From positions 49,388 through 74,014 of the forward strand of contig MU647225.1 of assembly GCA_026770585.1 (NCBI GenBank): a stretch of DNA of 24,627 nt, read 5' to 3'. The translations under genes were made by a program, and so were the position numbers. Source of the DNA: Baffinella frigidus (lineage: Eukaryota > Cryptophyceae > Cryptomonadales > Baffinellaceae). The notes under the pieces were generated by a model that was not told where the DNA came from, ran no database searches, and saw nothing but the letters and a program-made list of their open reading frames with translations. This document shows, piece after piece, positions 1 through 9,921 of the stretch; within the stretch, counting starts at the first letter, position 1, and each line of letters starts with the position of its first letter.

Positions 1-116
1 TTAGGGTTTAGGGTTTGGGGTTTAGGGTTTGGGGTTTGGGGTTTGGGGTTTGGGGTGTGGGGTTTAGGGTTTAGGGTTTGGGGTTTAGGGTTTAGGGTTC
101 AGGGTTTGGAGGGCTC
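1..116 (+). repeat. degenerate telomere-like repeat, G-rich strand
   Basis: Runs of TTTAGGG mixed with TTTGGGG variants. The G-rich strand reads rightwards at the left edge of the window, so this is not a chromosome end as oriented and is best read as interstitial sequence or an intron of a minus-strand gene. Confidence 0.9.
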
Positions 117-580
117 ACAACCTGCGCGTGCTGCCTCACCCCCCCCCAAGGCCCAAGGCCTAGGTTCTAGGGTCTAGGGTCTAGGGTCTAGGGTCTAGGG
201 TCTAGGGTCTAAGGTCTACGGTCTAGGATCTAGGGTCTAGGGTCTAGGGTCTAGGGTTTACGGTTACGGGTTAGGTCTGTCCTCTGCACGCACGAGCCGA
301 AAGCGCAGGGTTCGAAAATGCTTGGATCTGCGAAGCCGTGTGTGGGGGAGGGGGCTCACAACTTGCGCGTGCTGCCTCATCCCCCTCCAGGCCCAACCGA
401 TCCGCGACAGCGCGCAATTCTTAAGTCAACCACGTCAGATCTTACGTGGATAAGGTGTCGGTTTCCCTCGATCATTCTGGCGTGGTTCGTTTCCGCAGTT
501 GAGGGTTGGGGGGCTCACAACTTGCGCGTGCTGCCTCATCCCCCCCCAGGCCCAGACGATCCGTGACAGCGCGCAATGGA
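107..580. repeat. three-copy block with TCTAGGG array
   Basis: A block reading ctcacaacttgcgcgtgctg on plus occurs at about 111-150, 356-395 and 515-552. The last two copies continue into a shared segment ending near cgatccgcgacagcgcgc, and partial copies of that segment recur near 700 and 790. Between copies 1 and 2, about 164-266 is a TCTAGGG heptamer array. No reliable gene is seen. The pattern resembles the partial-exon copies of the 13.6-23.5 kb gene, but no coding frame is secure. Confidence 0.6.
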
Positions 581-616
581 ACACGCCGATCGACCTGAAT
601 CCGGTCGCCGATTGAC

Positions 617-1207
617 TAAGTTGACGGATTTGTACCGAAAACCCAGCATGTCAACTTAAGAATAGTCGTGCGTCCGCATCTTTCCCACGCCCCAACCGAT
701 CCGTGACAGCCGATCGGCCTGTTCCCGAGACTAAGTTGACGGATTTGTACCACACACCCAGCATGTCAACTTATCAATAGCCCGCCAAGCGATCCGTGAC
801 AGCGCGAAATGGAACGTGCCGATCTCATCCCCACACTTGGCAACTTATGGCAACTTCTGACGCCAAAAGAATTCATTTCGAGCATTTGATTTAAATGCCT
901 GTGGGGATGTGATCGACTTGTTTTCGGTCGCCGCTCCACTAAGTTGACGGATTTGTACCGGAACCCCAGCATGTCAACTTAAGAATGGTCCGCCAACCCG
1001 AGTGAGACCTTGAATCGGCGATCGGCCTACCCGGAAAAATGTTCCAATTTTAATGAAAAAGTTCCGGTTATTTTCATAGGAGCTGGGCGAAGGTCAATTA
1101 GGGCCCGAATCCTAACTCTCATTTATCTGGGCTCATGAATTTGGTGAGCCCGGGCTCTTTTCCACTCCAAAGGACGGGTTTGTACCACCGAACCCAGCAT
1201 GCCAACT
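617..1207. repeat. four dispersed copies of a 40-base fold-back motif
   Basis: The motif runs from AAGTTGAC through a TTTGTAC core to CCCAGCATGTCAACTT, so its ends are complementary. Copies lie at 617-660, 733-772, 941-980 and about 1169-1207 (diverged). Inverted or partial copies occur at about 4658-4690, 4784-4822 and 16932-16976. Several copies end a block with a GGGCTCA...TGAGCCC hairpin (near 1128-1150, 4433-4455 and 4832-4862). Probably the terminal part of an old inverted-repeat element. No gene is seen in 580-1260. Confidence 0.6.
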
Positions 1208-1266
1208 TGAGAATAGTCAGTTAACCCGAGTAAGGCCGAGCTACAGAACGGGCCCTACCCACCACC

Positions 1267-1395
1267 AGCCCTCAGAGTGGGAGCAAATCGCCTTTTTTCA
1301 TCCCTGTGATTAGCACTGGAGGTCGCCGGATTCCAGCGACCAGTGGTACAAATCAAGGGTCCCGCTATAGCGGATTTGATCCCACTCTGAGGGCT
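1267..1395. mobile_element. inverted-repeat element, family F (AGCCCTCAGAGTGGG ends)
   Basis: Terminal inverted repeats start AGCCCTCAGAGTGGG and end CCCACTCTGAGGGCT. Two internal hairpins are visible: GGTCGC...GCGACC at 1321-1341 and CCGCTATAGCGG at 1362-1373. Related, mostly partial copies lie near 21660-21730, 22020-22060, 22467-22600 and 22990-23070. Too short to code for a transposase. Confidence 0.75.
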
Positions 1396-1436
1396 TCTGG
1401 GATGCAGGATTCCTGCGCAGGGGGGTCCCTCCGCCC

Positions 1437-1650
1437 AGGGTTTAGGGTTTAGGGTTTAGGGTTCAGGGTTTCGGGTTTCGGGTTTAGGGTTTAGGGTCTA
1501 GGGTTTAGGGTTCAGAGTTTTAGGGTTTAGGATTTCGGGTTGAATGACACATCCGTGGAGGGTTTAGGGTTTAGGGTCTAGGGTTTAGGGTTTAGGGTCT
1601 AGGGTTGAGGGTTTTGGATTTAGGGATTAGGGTTTCGGGTTCGGGGACAC
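1437..1650 (+). repeat. degenerate telomere-like array
   Basis: TTTAGGG, TCTAGGG and TTTCGGG heptamers. At 1541-1562 a short non-repeat segment resembles the edge at 1640-1662 (both gacac then a gagggttt end). It may be a donor-edge copy of the candidate exon to its right on the minus strand. Confidence 0.8.
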
Positions 1651-2261
1651 CTCTGTCGAGGGTTTCTGCTGCCGCTGCTTCCACTCTGCCCTACTCCGTC
1701 TTGGATCCCGCTCCAAAAATGCCCGCCCCCCCTCCCCCTCCCCCTCTCCCGCAGCGTCTGCGTCGTCCCTCCCACCTGCTGCCCCTGCCAGCGTCAGGAG
1801 GAGCTCTGAGAAGAGCAGGAAGGAGAAAAGGGTGCCTCGAGAAGCAATCCGCGTGGGAGCTTCACCTGCATTGCCGGCGTCCATGTGCGCGCTTCTCACC
1901 ACAGCCGCACTACGCCGCAGAATCCCCGTCCTCCACCCCGGCGCGCCCCCGGCAACCCGTTCTGCACCGCAGATGTTCCCCCCACCTCCACCAACAGGAA
2001 AGCGAACTTGGAAGGACGGAGCGGGGCGGAACGCGACCAATCCATCCCCGAACCTCGACCGGACGGCACCAGTTGTTCCTGCCGCGCCGCTGATGCACTC
2101 CAGCAGCGCCAGCAGGCTCCTTGCCGGGCACATTCCCCGCATTCCTGATGGATCCTCGATGAAAAAAAACGTGAGTCGGAGTTCCCCGACTCTTTGTTCG
2201 TGGCAGGTTTTTTCGTTACTCCTTTTTGTGTGGTGTGTTTCTCTGAGCCCACATCCGACAT
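1651..2261 (-). CDS. candidate spliced gene, function unknown (weak)
   Basis: A GC-rich, telomere-repeat-free block is open on both strands, so coding is unproven. Minus is preferred because the adjoining telomere-like array (1437-1650) would have the C-rich strand as sense, as in the better-supported genes here. A possible start is ATG at 2259-2261 (MSDVGSEKHTTQKG, then a GT donor). A possible exon end is ...KPSTE with donor GT at 1649-1650. In between, the minus frame reads a hydrophobic stretch (LFSFLLFSELLLTLAGAAGG, Met at 1882-1884), but the same bases form a pyrimidine tract ending in CAG and could instead be an intron 3' end. No family is recognised. Its composition resembles the GC-rich first introns of the genes at 6863 and 23629. 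Confidence 0.2.
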
Positions 2262-2370
2262 AGAACAAAGCCGCCTGAAGGATGCGCTTGCAAGACCTCT
2301 TTCGGCGCCTCTGCTCAGGCATAGCCTAGCTCTGCCTCGCTCGGGTTGACCGACTTTTCTCAAGTTGAAG

Positions 2371-2950
2371 GTGCGGGGTGTAGGGTGTAGAGTGTAGGGT
2401 GTAGGATTTAAGGCTTAGGGGTTTAGGCTAAGCCTTCAATCAGAACTGCTGGTCTCCGCAACGGGCCGACACAGGCTAGACGTCCAGGTCCTAGTCTTAG
2501 TTTTTAAGCTCGGCAACCCATAAAACTGTCAAACCGAGCCTGTTCAACTCAGCGATCTCATGCGGCGGAATGCAGTTTTCAGTAAAAAACACCAGTTTTA
2601 ATTTCCACGGCAGTTTTTAGTAAAAAAACACCAGTTTTAATTTTCACACAAACTAGGGGCGTTAAACAGAAATAAATTCTACACGAATACATTAGTCAAC
2701 CACCGAGGCTCGTCACCTGTCCGACCGAGGCTCATAATGTAGAGGCGTCCGGCGTGTCCTGACGCCCCTAAGAAGCCCAAACGAAGCCCGCTCTAGCCTA
2801 GAGCCTCTACGACTGTACAGGGGTGCTTGATGTGATCCGAAAGGAAGCATGGCCTTTCTATAGAACCAGTTCCGGTGTCCGCCTATGGTGGGAGCTCGAA
2901 GAACCTAAAGGACCTAAAGGACCTAGGAACTGCAGCAGCTGGAACACGCA
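2371..2950. repeat. no gene seen; 38-base tandem duplication
   Basis: The left end has degenerate telomere-like GTGTAGG repeats (about 2375-2440). A 38-base unit beginning cagttttcagtaaaaaacac is tandemly duplicated at 2573-2610 and 2611-2648. Nothing else is recognisable up to the element starting at 2951. Confidence 0.6.
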
Positions 2951-3036
2951 TCCCTCAAGTGCCCATAGGGCGAACGTCCTTGGAAGGTCCTAGGGCCCTA
3001 CCGTAGGGCGTATGCGCCTACTGGGCACTTGAGGGA
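2951..3036. mobile_element. inverted-repeat element, family B
   Basis: Ends TCCCTCAAGTG and CACTTGAGGGA. The interior has the CCTACCGTAGGG palindromic core shared by family B. The right-hand TA is also the left target TA of the family A element that follows. Confidence 0.75.
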
Positions 3037-3168
3037 TACAGGGGTACCTCGCTCATAAGAAATCACTTTCTCCTAAAACCCTACAGTGGGCCTACGCCTA
3101 GGGCCCTATGGGGGTCCTAGTTAGGGGCGGGGGGGGGGGCGCTTTCTTATGAGCGAGGTACTCCTGTA
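3037..3168. mobile_element. inverted-repeat element, family A (MITE-like)
   Basis: TA-CAGGGGTACCTCGCTCATAA at the left and TTATGAGCGAGGTACTCCTG-TA at the right, with CCTAGG-rich interior and a poly-G run. Non-coding, about 130 bases, with TA at both edges. These are features of a non-autonomous Tc1/mariner-type (Stowaway-like) element, though no transposase is present. Confidence 0.85.
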
Positions 3169-3360
3169 GGGCTGGTAGGAGGTGGAGTTAGAATCCATCC
3201 GGAAAATGCTCGTATGAGCGGCCGACACGGGGTACAGTAGTGACACAATGCGTAGCATGTGTGGCGCTGGCGCTGGTTGTTTGGCAATAAATTATCAATC
3301 TCTCTGTAGGGCTGCCTCGCTCGTACGGTAACGCCTCCTGTCTCCACGCCATAAACTGTA

Positions 3361-3461
3361 TCCCATAAGTGGCCATGCCCACAAATTTGAGGGTCTAGAG
3401 GTCCTAGGCAGGTCCTAGGGCCCTACCGTAGGGCATATAAGCCTACTGGGCACTTAAGGGA
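3361..3461. mobile_element. inverted-repeat element, family B
   Basis: TA-flanked on both sides (3359-3360 and 3462-3463). Ends TCCCATAAGTG and CACTTAAGGGA. The variable hairpin position holds an imperfect CCC-a-CAAATTTG-a-GGG at 3378-3393. Confidence 0.8.
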
Positions 3462-3725
3462 TAGCAGGAAGATACCCAGGGTCCGAAGAGAGGTGATACG
3501 AAAAGAAGCATGGCTTTTCTGCAGAACAAGTTCCAGCGTCAGCCTGTGTTGGGAGCTCGAAGAACCTGAAGGACCTAAAGGACTAAAGGGGCGTTGACCT
3601 ATCCAGTATGCCAGAAGCGAGTAGCCTGGTACACTGCTACGTAGGCCAAAATTCGAGGTACCTCAGTGACCGGCAGCTCTCGGCCCAAACAACGCCCCCG
3701 GCAGCCTTCAGCCGGCTGGTGGCCC
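3462..3725. other. no gene seen
   Basis: A segment near 3490-3590 repeats material at 2835-2930 (aaggaagcatggcctttcta-like, then gggagctcgaagaacct). No coding evidence and no family recognised. Confidence 0.4.
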
Positions 3726-3887
3726 TACAGGGGTACCTCGCTCATAAAAAACCGCCTCCCCCTAGGACCCTACACTAGGGACTATGCCTAGGGCCCTATG
3801 GTGGTCCTAGGGGGGGGGCGGTTTCTTATGAGCGAGGTACCCCTGTCGAGGGGGGGGGCTGTTTCTTATGAGCGAGGTAACCCTGTC
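3726..3887. mobile_element. family A element with duplicated right half
   Basis: A complete family A copy (3726-3846) is followed directly by a second right-hand end (3847-3887), with the G-run and TTTCTTATGAGCGAGGTA repeated. This points to slippage or partial duplication at the G-run. Confidence 0.8.
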
Positions 3888-4004
3888 ACGGCAGCGTCTG
3901 CGGCAGCTGGCATCGTTCACTGACTCCACACCACTGCACCCCCCACCCCGCGCGTCCCGCGCGCCTCCAATTAATCGCACCACTGGATCGAATTGCATCG
4001 CCGC

Positions 4005-6728
4005 TTAGATGCCGCCCTCACCGGTCGGGTAGCTGTTCTTGAAGCCCTCCTGGTTGAAGACCTCGTCGTAGTCCTTCCACTGGTGGTCCGCCGTGCCCTT
4101 GAACACCCAGTCCGGGACCTGAGTTTGGGGTTGAGGGGTTCGGTTTTGGGGTTTTGGGGTTTTGAGACGGAGCACGTGCCGCACTCCGGTCTAGCGCCGC
4201 CTCACTCGGGTTGAGAACAGTCTGTCAAGGCGCTGCCTCACTCGGGTTGACCCACTATCCCTCAAGTGACCAGGAGGCGCATACGCCCTACCGTAGGGCC
4301 ATAGGACCTGCCTAGGGCTTCCACGGGCGATTATTCGCCCGTTGGTCACTTAAGGGATACTCGACCTGTCGGTGTACGCACAGCACTCCGTTCCTGAAAT
4401 GGCGCGGGAGCATCTTGGGAGCGGGACAGAGCCCGGGCTCACCAAAGTGGTGAGCCCAAATAGACTGAGGCAGAGCTAGCAGGTCCCGCGTGAAATGGAG
4501 CGCGGGCGTCCTGCGGTGGTGCGCAGGTGTCCTGTACAGGGGTACCTCGCTCATGAGAAACAGGCCCCCCCCTAGGACCACGGTAGGACCCTAGGCATGG
4601 TCCTACTGTAGGGTCCTAGGGGGTGGCGGTTTCTTATGAGCGAGGTGCCCCTGTAGTTGACATGCTGGGTGTGCGGTACAAATCCGTCATCTCAGTCGGT
4701 ACACGCACAGCACTCACTTCCTGGAATGGCACTCAGCTTCCGCGTGAAATGGCACGCGGGTGGGTTCACCGACTATTCCCAAGTTGACAAGCTGGGTGTG
4801 CGGTACAAACCCGTCTACTTTCGAGCGGGAACGCGACCCCGGCTCACCAAACTGGTGAGCCCAGATAGACTGAGACAGAGTAGGGCCAACAATGGTGCGC
4901 GGGTGTCCTGCAGTGGTGCGCGGGGTCTGAACGCTACTACGTGTGACTCCCTTAACCTTGCAGCCGTAGGTGACCTTGGAGTATAGATACCCACACGGGT
5001 GTCCTGTAGTGACCCGTAACCCCGCAGTGATCCGCCGCCTCACTCCGCAACCAGCAACCATCGCCCCGCCTCACTACGCAACCTCCCAACACGAAATACA
5101 AACCCCGAAGCCCTGGTACCCTAGTAGGCTAATCCCGCGCTCAGAAGCCATCCAGTCTGGGAGAACTTTGAAGGAAGCAGAACCTCCGCAGAGCCGCAAC
5201 GTCTTTAGCACTCCTGCATCCTTGTACCTTCAAACAGCGAACTACAGGGGAGGGTTGCATAGAAGAACACGCACCCCCCCCCTACGAACCGACGTTGAGT
5301 CTGCCCCTAGAACCCTTCAATCAGTCCCTACAACCCTAGGGCAGTTGAACCCTTCACTCAGTCCCTAGAACCCCAGGGCAGTTCTAGAGGGGGGTGGGTG
5401 GTTGGGTCTTCAGTGTGTCGATGGAACCCGAAAGGCAGGCTCTAGGGACAGGCTGAAGGGTTCTAGAGGCACACTCAATGTCGGCTGGTGTGTGTGGGGG
5501 GGTGCGTGTTCTTCTATGCGAAACACCCCTGTAGTTCGCGGCTCTAGCAGGGGGGATGCGAGTTGGTGTGTTCCAAATAACCCAGTTCTCAGCAGCCCTG
5601 CAGGGCACCGTCCACGTCCTCTCGCATGCAACCTGGTCCTCGGAAACACCTGCTTCTGCACACCCTCAAGGCGCACCCGAGCGCCTTGACCCTTCAACCT
5701 TCAACCCTGAACCCTACACCCTGGGGCACGTCGTTGACAAGTGCGACTACAGGGGTAACTCGCGCATAAAGAACCGCACACCCTCCTAGGACCGCCGTAG
5801 GGCTATAGTGCAGGCCTACTGTAGGGTCCTAGGGGGTGCGTCTCCTTGTGAGCGTGGCTCTGCACACGCGGTCACCCCACGTAGCGGCCGCCGCACGTAG
5901 CAGGGTACGGGGGCAGGCCCATCCTGAGCTCGGCCTGGAACCTCCTGCCAGGTGCTCACTCACCTCTAGAGCTGACATCAGAAATTTTCATGCCGGGGGG
6001 CGCGCACCTCCCCGAGGGCGTTGGTGTAGTGGTCAACCGAGCCGTCGGCGTCAGCCTTGTTGCCCCATCCGTTCGGCCCAACACGCGACGCCACCGAGGT
6101 ACTGCACGCAAATGGGGGGGGCGTGAGCCGCATGCGATCATCTGCGATGTATCTGCCTGCCCCCCCAGCCGGCGCGCAGCTCCTCCAGACCACGGCGGCG
6201 TGCAGCCCAGGAGCTCAGCTGGACTGCGAGAGCGAACCACGCCACGGGCGCAGCGCCTACCCGTCCCGCCCACCCGTTGCGCGCTGGAAGGACTTCCCAA
6301 AGAGAAAATTGTGTCCCAGAGCGACCACGCGCCTCGCAGCCACGGGGAGGCAGCCTGGCAGCTGCTGGGGCACGGGCCTGAGGGGCGGGGGCAGCAGACC
6401 TGGCGAGCGCCGCGTTCGGTGCGTGCCAGCAGCACTCATAGGCGCCGTCACCAGCAGTGTTCTCGTCGTCAACATCCTCGCCATCAGCGTTCTCCGCGAA
6501 ATCCTTCGAGTCAAGCATCTGGGTCTGCCCCACCACCTTCCGGTACGCAAGGAGCTCCGACTTGAAGTGCGCGGGGCTCTCCTGCTGCGAGGTCACCATC
6601 GCCGCGACCATGGCCGCAGCCATGAGCCCAGCCATGATACCAGCCGCCATCTTGAGCGGGGCCATCGAGGCCCGCTTCTCCACCACAGGGGTCACCCCAG
6701 TGGCAGTCCCATAACTTACCGCCACCAT
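4005..6728 (-). CDS. three-exon gene, 178 aa, unrecognised, N-terminal hydrophobic segment
   Basis: Exons 6728-6400, 6101-6008 and 4118-4005 join in frame (329+94+114 bases) to stop TAA at 4005-4007. Exon 1 begins MVAVSYGTATG. A second Met precedes MAAGIMAGLMAAAMVAAMV, a hydrophobic segment near residues 27-45 that looks like a targeting or membrane signal, perhaps bipartite plastid/thylakoid import (inference). It continues with an acidic stretch rich in D, E and N. Exon 2 reads VGPNGWGNKADADGSVDHYT and ends NALGE. Exon 3 starts VPDWVFKGTADHQWKDYDEV and ends SYPTGEGGI. Splice sites are AG/gtctgc, gtgcag/T, GAG/gtgcgc and ctcag/GTC. The second intron (1889 bases) holds several inverted-repeat elements, and its 3' end is telomere-like (accccaaaaccccaaa on the sense strand). 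Reading on past exon 2 without splicing gives a short alternative end (VRAPRHENF). I do not recognise the family. The exon 1 donor is the least certain part. Confidence 0.65.
4119..4175 (+). repeat. telomere-like tract forming an intron 3' end
   Basis: TTTGGGG and TTTTGGGG units lie directly beside exon 3 of the minus-strand gene. On the sense strand this is the C/A-rich pyrimidine tract before the acceptor. Confidence 0.7.
4258..4357. mobile_element. inverted-repeat element, family B
   Basis: TA duplications at 4256-4257 and 4358-4359. Ends TCCCTCAAGTG and CACTTAAGGGA. The variable hairpin is GGGCGA-ttat-TCGCCC at 4325-4340. It lies in the second intron of the minus-strand gene. Confidence 0.85.
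4535..4655. mobile_element. inverted-repeat element, family A
   Basis: Full copy with TACAGGGGTACC and GGTGCCCCTGTA ends and the CCTACTGTAGGGTCCTAGG interior. Intronic. Confidence 0.85.
4656..5236. other. intronic, repeat remnants only
   Basis: Contains two inverted copies of the GTTGACATGCTGGGTGTGCG fold-back motif (near 4658 and 4784) and a GGCTCACCA...TGGTGAGCC hairpin near 4832-4862. The rest of this intron segment shows nothing recognisable. Confidence 0.45.
5237..5540. mobile_element. long inverted-repeat element with family A-like tips
   Basis: Inverted ends of about 45 bases include GCGAACTACAGGGG and its complement, then TGCATAGAAGAACACGCACC. The tips match the CAGGGG of family A, with TA at 5243-5244 and 5532-5533. 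The interior has two tandem units ending ccctagggcagtt. Non-coding. Confidence 0.75.
5748..5864. mobile_element. diverged family A element
   Basis: TACAGGGGTAACTCGCGCATAA at the left and a degraded TTGTGAGCGTGGCTCTGCA at the right. It keeps the CCTACTGTAGGGTCCTAGG core. Older copy, intronic. Confidence 0.7.
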
Positions 6729-6862
6729 TTCTCAGGATGGCCTTTCGTTTTGATCAACTCCACCAGGCAAAGTGGACAGGACTTTGCAAAGTGGACACCC
6801 CCGAACCTCCGCCCCAAAACGAAAAAAAGGTCTCGAGCGTGCACCAAAAACCTCCAGCAACC
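6729..6862. promoter_or_regulatory. short divergent promoter of the unknown gene and RACK1
   Basis: Only 134 bases separate the two start codons, which point away from each other. The segment contains two copies of AAAGTGGACA (near 6770 and 6788) and a run of A after CAAAACG. No TATA box is evident. That it is a bidirectional promoter is inferred from geometry. Confidence 0.55.
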
Positions 6863-9814
6863 ATGTCGGAGTCTCTGTCCCTCCGCGGTACCATGAAGGG
6901 CCACAACGGCTGGGTCACCGCCATCGCCACCACGTACGACCCTGTCCTTCTCCTCCACCCTGTTCACTGTTTTTTTTTGGCGCAGGCGCGGAGCGGGCTT
7001 GCAGTGGGGGGATTTTGCCTGGCGGGGGCAGGGCCAGGGAGCGACAGGGCGGCGGTTCGCTTGCCGTGAGGAGCAGGGATGAGAGCGCGACAGTCGGATT
7101 GCGATCTTTCCCACCTGCGCGTGTGCAGAGCGCAGGCTTGAAGGTCGCACTGACCCTGGTTGGTCGCTCCCTTGGCAGTCCTAACCCGGAGACCGAGAAC
7201 ATGCTCGTGTCCGCCTCGCGCGACAAGACCCTCATCGTGTGGCACCTCACCCGCGATGACCCCGCCTCGTACGGTGTCCCCCGCCGCTCCCTCCTGGGCC
7301 ACTCCCACTACGTCCAGGACGTGGTGGTCTCCTCGGACGGGCAGTTCGCGCTCTCCGGCTCGTGGGACGGCACCCTCCGCCTCTGGGACCTCAACACCGG
7401 CATCACCACGCGCCGCTTCGTTGGCCACACCAAGGACGTGCTCTCGGTGGCCTTCTCGGTTGACAACCGCCAGATCCTCTCCGGGTCGCGCGACAAGACC
7501 ATCAAGCTCTGGAACACCCTCGGCGACTGTGAGCACCCGAAACCCGACCACGCCAGAATGCTCCAGTGCAAAAGGCCTCGAAGGGATGTCAGACGTCACG
7601 TCGGCGTTAAACCGCTCAACTCAACAAGTAGAACCGTTTTTCCAGGAACGTTGCAGACTGTGTCGTGAGAACTTCGGGTTTCGTTTCCTTGACATGGCTT
7701 CAGCTCCACGTAGCCAACCCTCAACCCCAACCCCTCCTCCAGGCAAGTACACCATCGGCGCCTCGGGCGCTGAGGAGGGCCACTCCGAGTGGGTCTCGTG
7801 CGTGCGCTTCTCGCCGTCGGCGCAGAACCCGCTCCTTGTCTCGTGCGGCTGGGACAAGCTCGTCAAGGTGTGGAACCTGTCCAACTGCAAGCTCCGCACC
7901 AACCTCGTCGGCCACACCGGGTACCCCCCACCCCCCTACATCCTACACCCTACCTCAACCCCCCCAAAGACCACCTAAGCTCGCCCTCTCCAACCCCTCA
8001 CTAACCCTAAACCCTCTACACACCCTCTCCAAACCCTCCCTGATCCCTCTCTCAATCAACCCTCCCTAAATAAACCAAACTCTCTCCAAACCTTCCCCGC
8101 ACCCTCCCTGATACCCTCCCTGATACCCTCCCTCCACCCTCCCTCCACCCTCCTAACCCCGCAGCGCCACCGCAGGTACCTGAACTACGTGACGGTGTCC
8201 CCGGACGGCTCGCTCTGCGCGTCGGGCGGCAAGGACTGCACTGCCATGCTCTGGGACCTCCAGGAGGGCAAGCACCTCTACTCCCTCGAGGTGCGAACCC
8301 CATTCAAACTCCAAAGCTCGCATAAACAACCACCCCTTCAACTCCAAAGCTCGCATAAACAAGTGCAGCTCGCATAAACCCCTCAACCCTGAAGCTTTCC
8401 AACCCCTCAATTCTTCATCCGATGCGATGTTCTTCTTCTTGATTACTCTCACGCCTAGAGATGAGTGATCCAAAAGTCTATGAGCCTTGAGACGAAGTGA
8501 CCCCCCTCTACCTCCCTACCCCTTTCCAGCTTGGAATGGTAGCGGGGGGGGTCATCGGGGAGAATGGTGGGTGCTCGATGAGACCACCCCCCTCAACCTC
8601 CCTACCCCAGCTTGGAATAGTCAGGGGGGGGGTCATCGGGGAGGATGGTGGGTGCTCCACCTCGAGCCTTGCCACACACCATACACCATACACACACGCA
8701 AATCTTTCATCCTACACCATGAACGAGACTGCGCCCTGCCTGTCTGCCGGAGCTAGTCCCTTGCACCCGGAACATTCAGCGCTGCTCTCCTCCCGCTGCC
8801 CCCCTTCACAACCCTCAACCCTCAACAGCACCCACCCACCCAAAAAAACTCCAAACCCGCTGCGCCCTAAACCCTGAGCACACTCTTTAACAAATACATA
8901 CGGATTAGGTCTCAGGTCTGGCGCCAGCGGGCTTTCTCTATTGCCGCCCAGCGTGTGTTTTTCAGCAAAGTTTCTCTCTCTTATCTATTCTTATCAAGCA
9001 ACACGGTTCGCAGGCGGGCGACACGATCAACTCGCTGCTCTTCTCGCCGAACCGCTACTGGCTGTGCGCGGCGACCAACACCTCGGTGAAGATCTGGGAC
9101 CTCGAGTCCAAGAACATCGTCGCCGAGCTCATCCCGGACGTACGCCCCCAGTCCCGAACCGAAACCCCTGAAAACCCTATCGAAGACCCTGCAACCCATA
9201 AACGTCGTCGAAGACCCTACAACCCATAAACACTTGACTGTAAACCCTGAAACCCACACCGTAACCCGTGAGAAGCCGAACACGGACCCATCAAGACCAC
9301 CGAATAGGACCCCTCTACACCGAACCCCTGAGTCATCTTCCTTTTGCCTGGCACCCTCTCAAAGAATTCAACTCAGATCAGGCCACGTTACCCGAGGGGG
9401 GGGGGGGGGGTAGAGAGGGGGACAGGCGGAACATGATTGGGGGCTTCGGTGTACAGGGGTACATCGCTCATAAAAAACTGCCCCCCCCCCTAGGACCCTA
9501 CAGTAGGGCCCTATGGGGGTCCCTAGGGGGAAGCGTTTTCTTATGAGCGAGGTACCCCTGTAGAGAGGTCTTGTGCGGTCGTCTTCATGGAACAGGGCCT
9601 GATGATACACACACGGTAGAGAGTCTTCCCAAACATTTCCCAGAACGAAACCTAACCCACACTCTCCCGTTCACAGGACATCCCCCCCGTGGGCCCCAAG
9701 GCCATCAAGATCGCGTGCATCTCCATGTGCTGGTCCGCGGACGGCAACTCCCTCTTCACTGGCTACACGGACGGCGCGATCCGCGTGTGGGCCGTGCAGA
9801 CCGTCGGCCGCTAG
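6863..9814 (+). CDS. RACK1: RACK1 / receptor for activated C kinase, 40S-bound WD40 scaffold
   Basis: Six exons, 6863-6933, 7179-7528, 7743-7920, 8176-8290, 9014-9139 and 9677-9814, join in frame to a 325-residue protein (the family is usually 313-318). All five introns are GT-AG. The start is [20 protein letters not shown], and the protein has the seven-blade WD40 order: [100 protein letters not shown] and [12 protein letters not shown], ending [10 protein letters not shown]. The Arg-Asp-Lys of blade 1 (residues 38-40), used by the family for ribosome contact, is present. RACK1 sits on the small ribosomal subunit near the mRNA exit and couples translation to signalling. Introns 3-5 are C-rich with CCCTAAA-like words in the sense strand, and intron 5 carries a family A element. 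Confidence 0.97.
8291..9013 (+). other. RACK1 intron 4 with internal duplications
   Basis: Holds an imperfect tandem duplication (about 8500-8660) with two copies of cagcttggaat...ggggtcatcgggga...ggtgggtgctc. It also has a smaller duplication of caactccaaagctcgcataa (8310-8361). The 3' half has scattered CCCTCAACCC-type telomere-like words. No coding features. Confidence 0.7.
9452..9562. mobile_element. family A element inside RACK1 intron 5
   Basis: TACAGGGGTACATCGCTCATAA to TTATGAGCGAGGTACCCCTGTA, with the CCTACAGTAGGGCCCTATGG core. It does not touch the splice sites. Confidence 0.85.
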
Positions 9815-9846
9815 ATTGCTCTCTATCGACTCGCGGCGCTGGTGTA

Positions 9847-9871
9847 TGTAATGGGTAGCCAATCCAATAAA
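9847..9871 (+). promoter_or_regulatory. likely polyadenylation signals of RACK1
   Basis: TGTAA at 9847-9851 (the usual signal of green algae) and AATAAA at 9866-9871, 33-57 bases after the stop codon. Which one is used cannot be decided from sequence. Confidence 0.5.
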
Positions 9872-9921
9872 TTTCATCAGTGGATTTGCGTGTGGGCAGT
9901 GCCGTGCAGATCGTCGGTCGG

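Noticed and set aside
1-116. Chromosome end (true telomere)
   Set aside because: At a left end the plus strand should read CCCTAAA inward; here it is TTTAGGG, and at the right edge CCCTAAA. Both are reversed for ends, units are degenerate, and the right array lies in an intron context.
2158-2215. Histone-type or terminator stem-loop (GAGTCGG...CCGACTC)
   Set aside because: A seven-pair stem in GC-rich DNA with no neighbouring histone gene or U-tract context; not above chance here.
5870-5990. Extra 3' exon for the unknown gene after exon 2
   Set aside because: A tiny acceptor at ctgatgtcag would add only Leu and stop after a 35-base intron, too short; the exon at 4005-4118 joins in phase and has protein-like sequence.
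6057-6896. Plus-strand open frame of 279 codons over the unknown gene
   Set aside because: The minus-strand exons in the same place have matching splice sites and phase and protein-like composition; the plus frame is arginine/proline-rich shadow and overlaps the RACK1 start.
7160-7978. Alternative frame through RACK1 exons 2-3
   Set aside because: Shadow of RACK1; the correct frame is fixed by seven WD40 blades.
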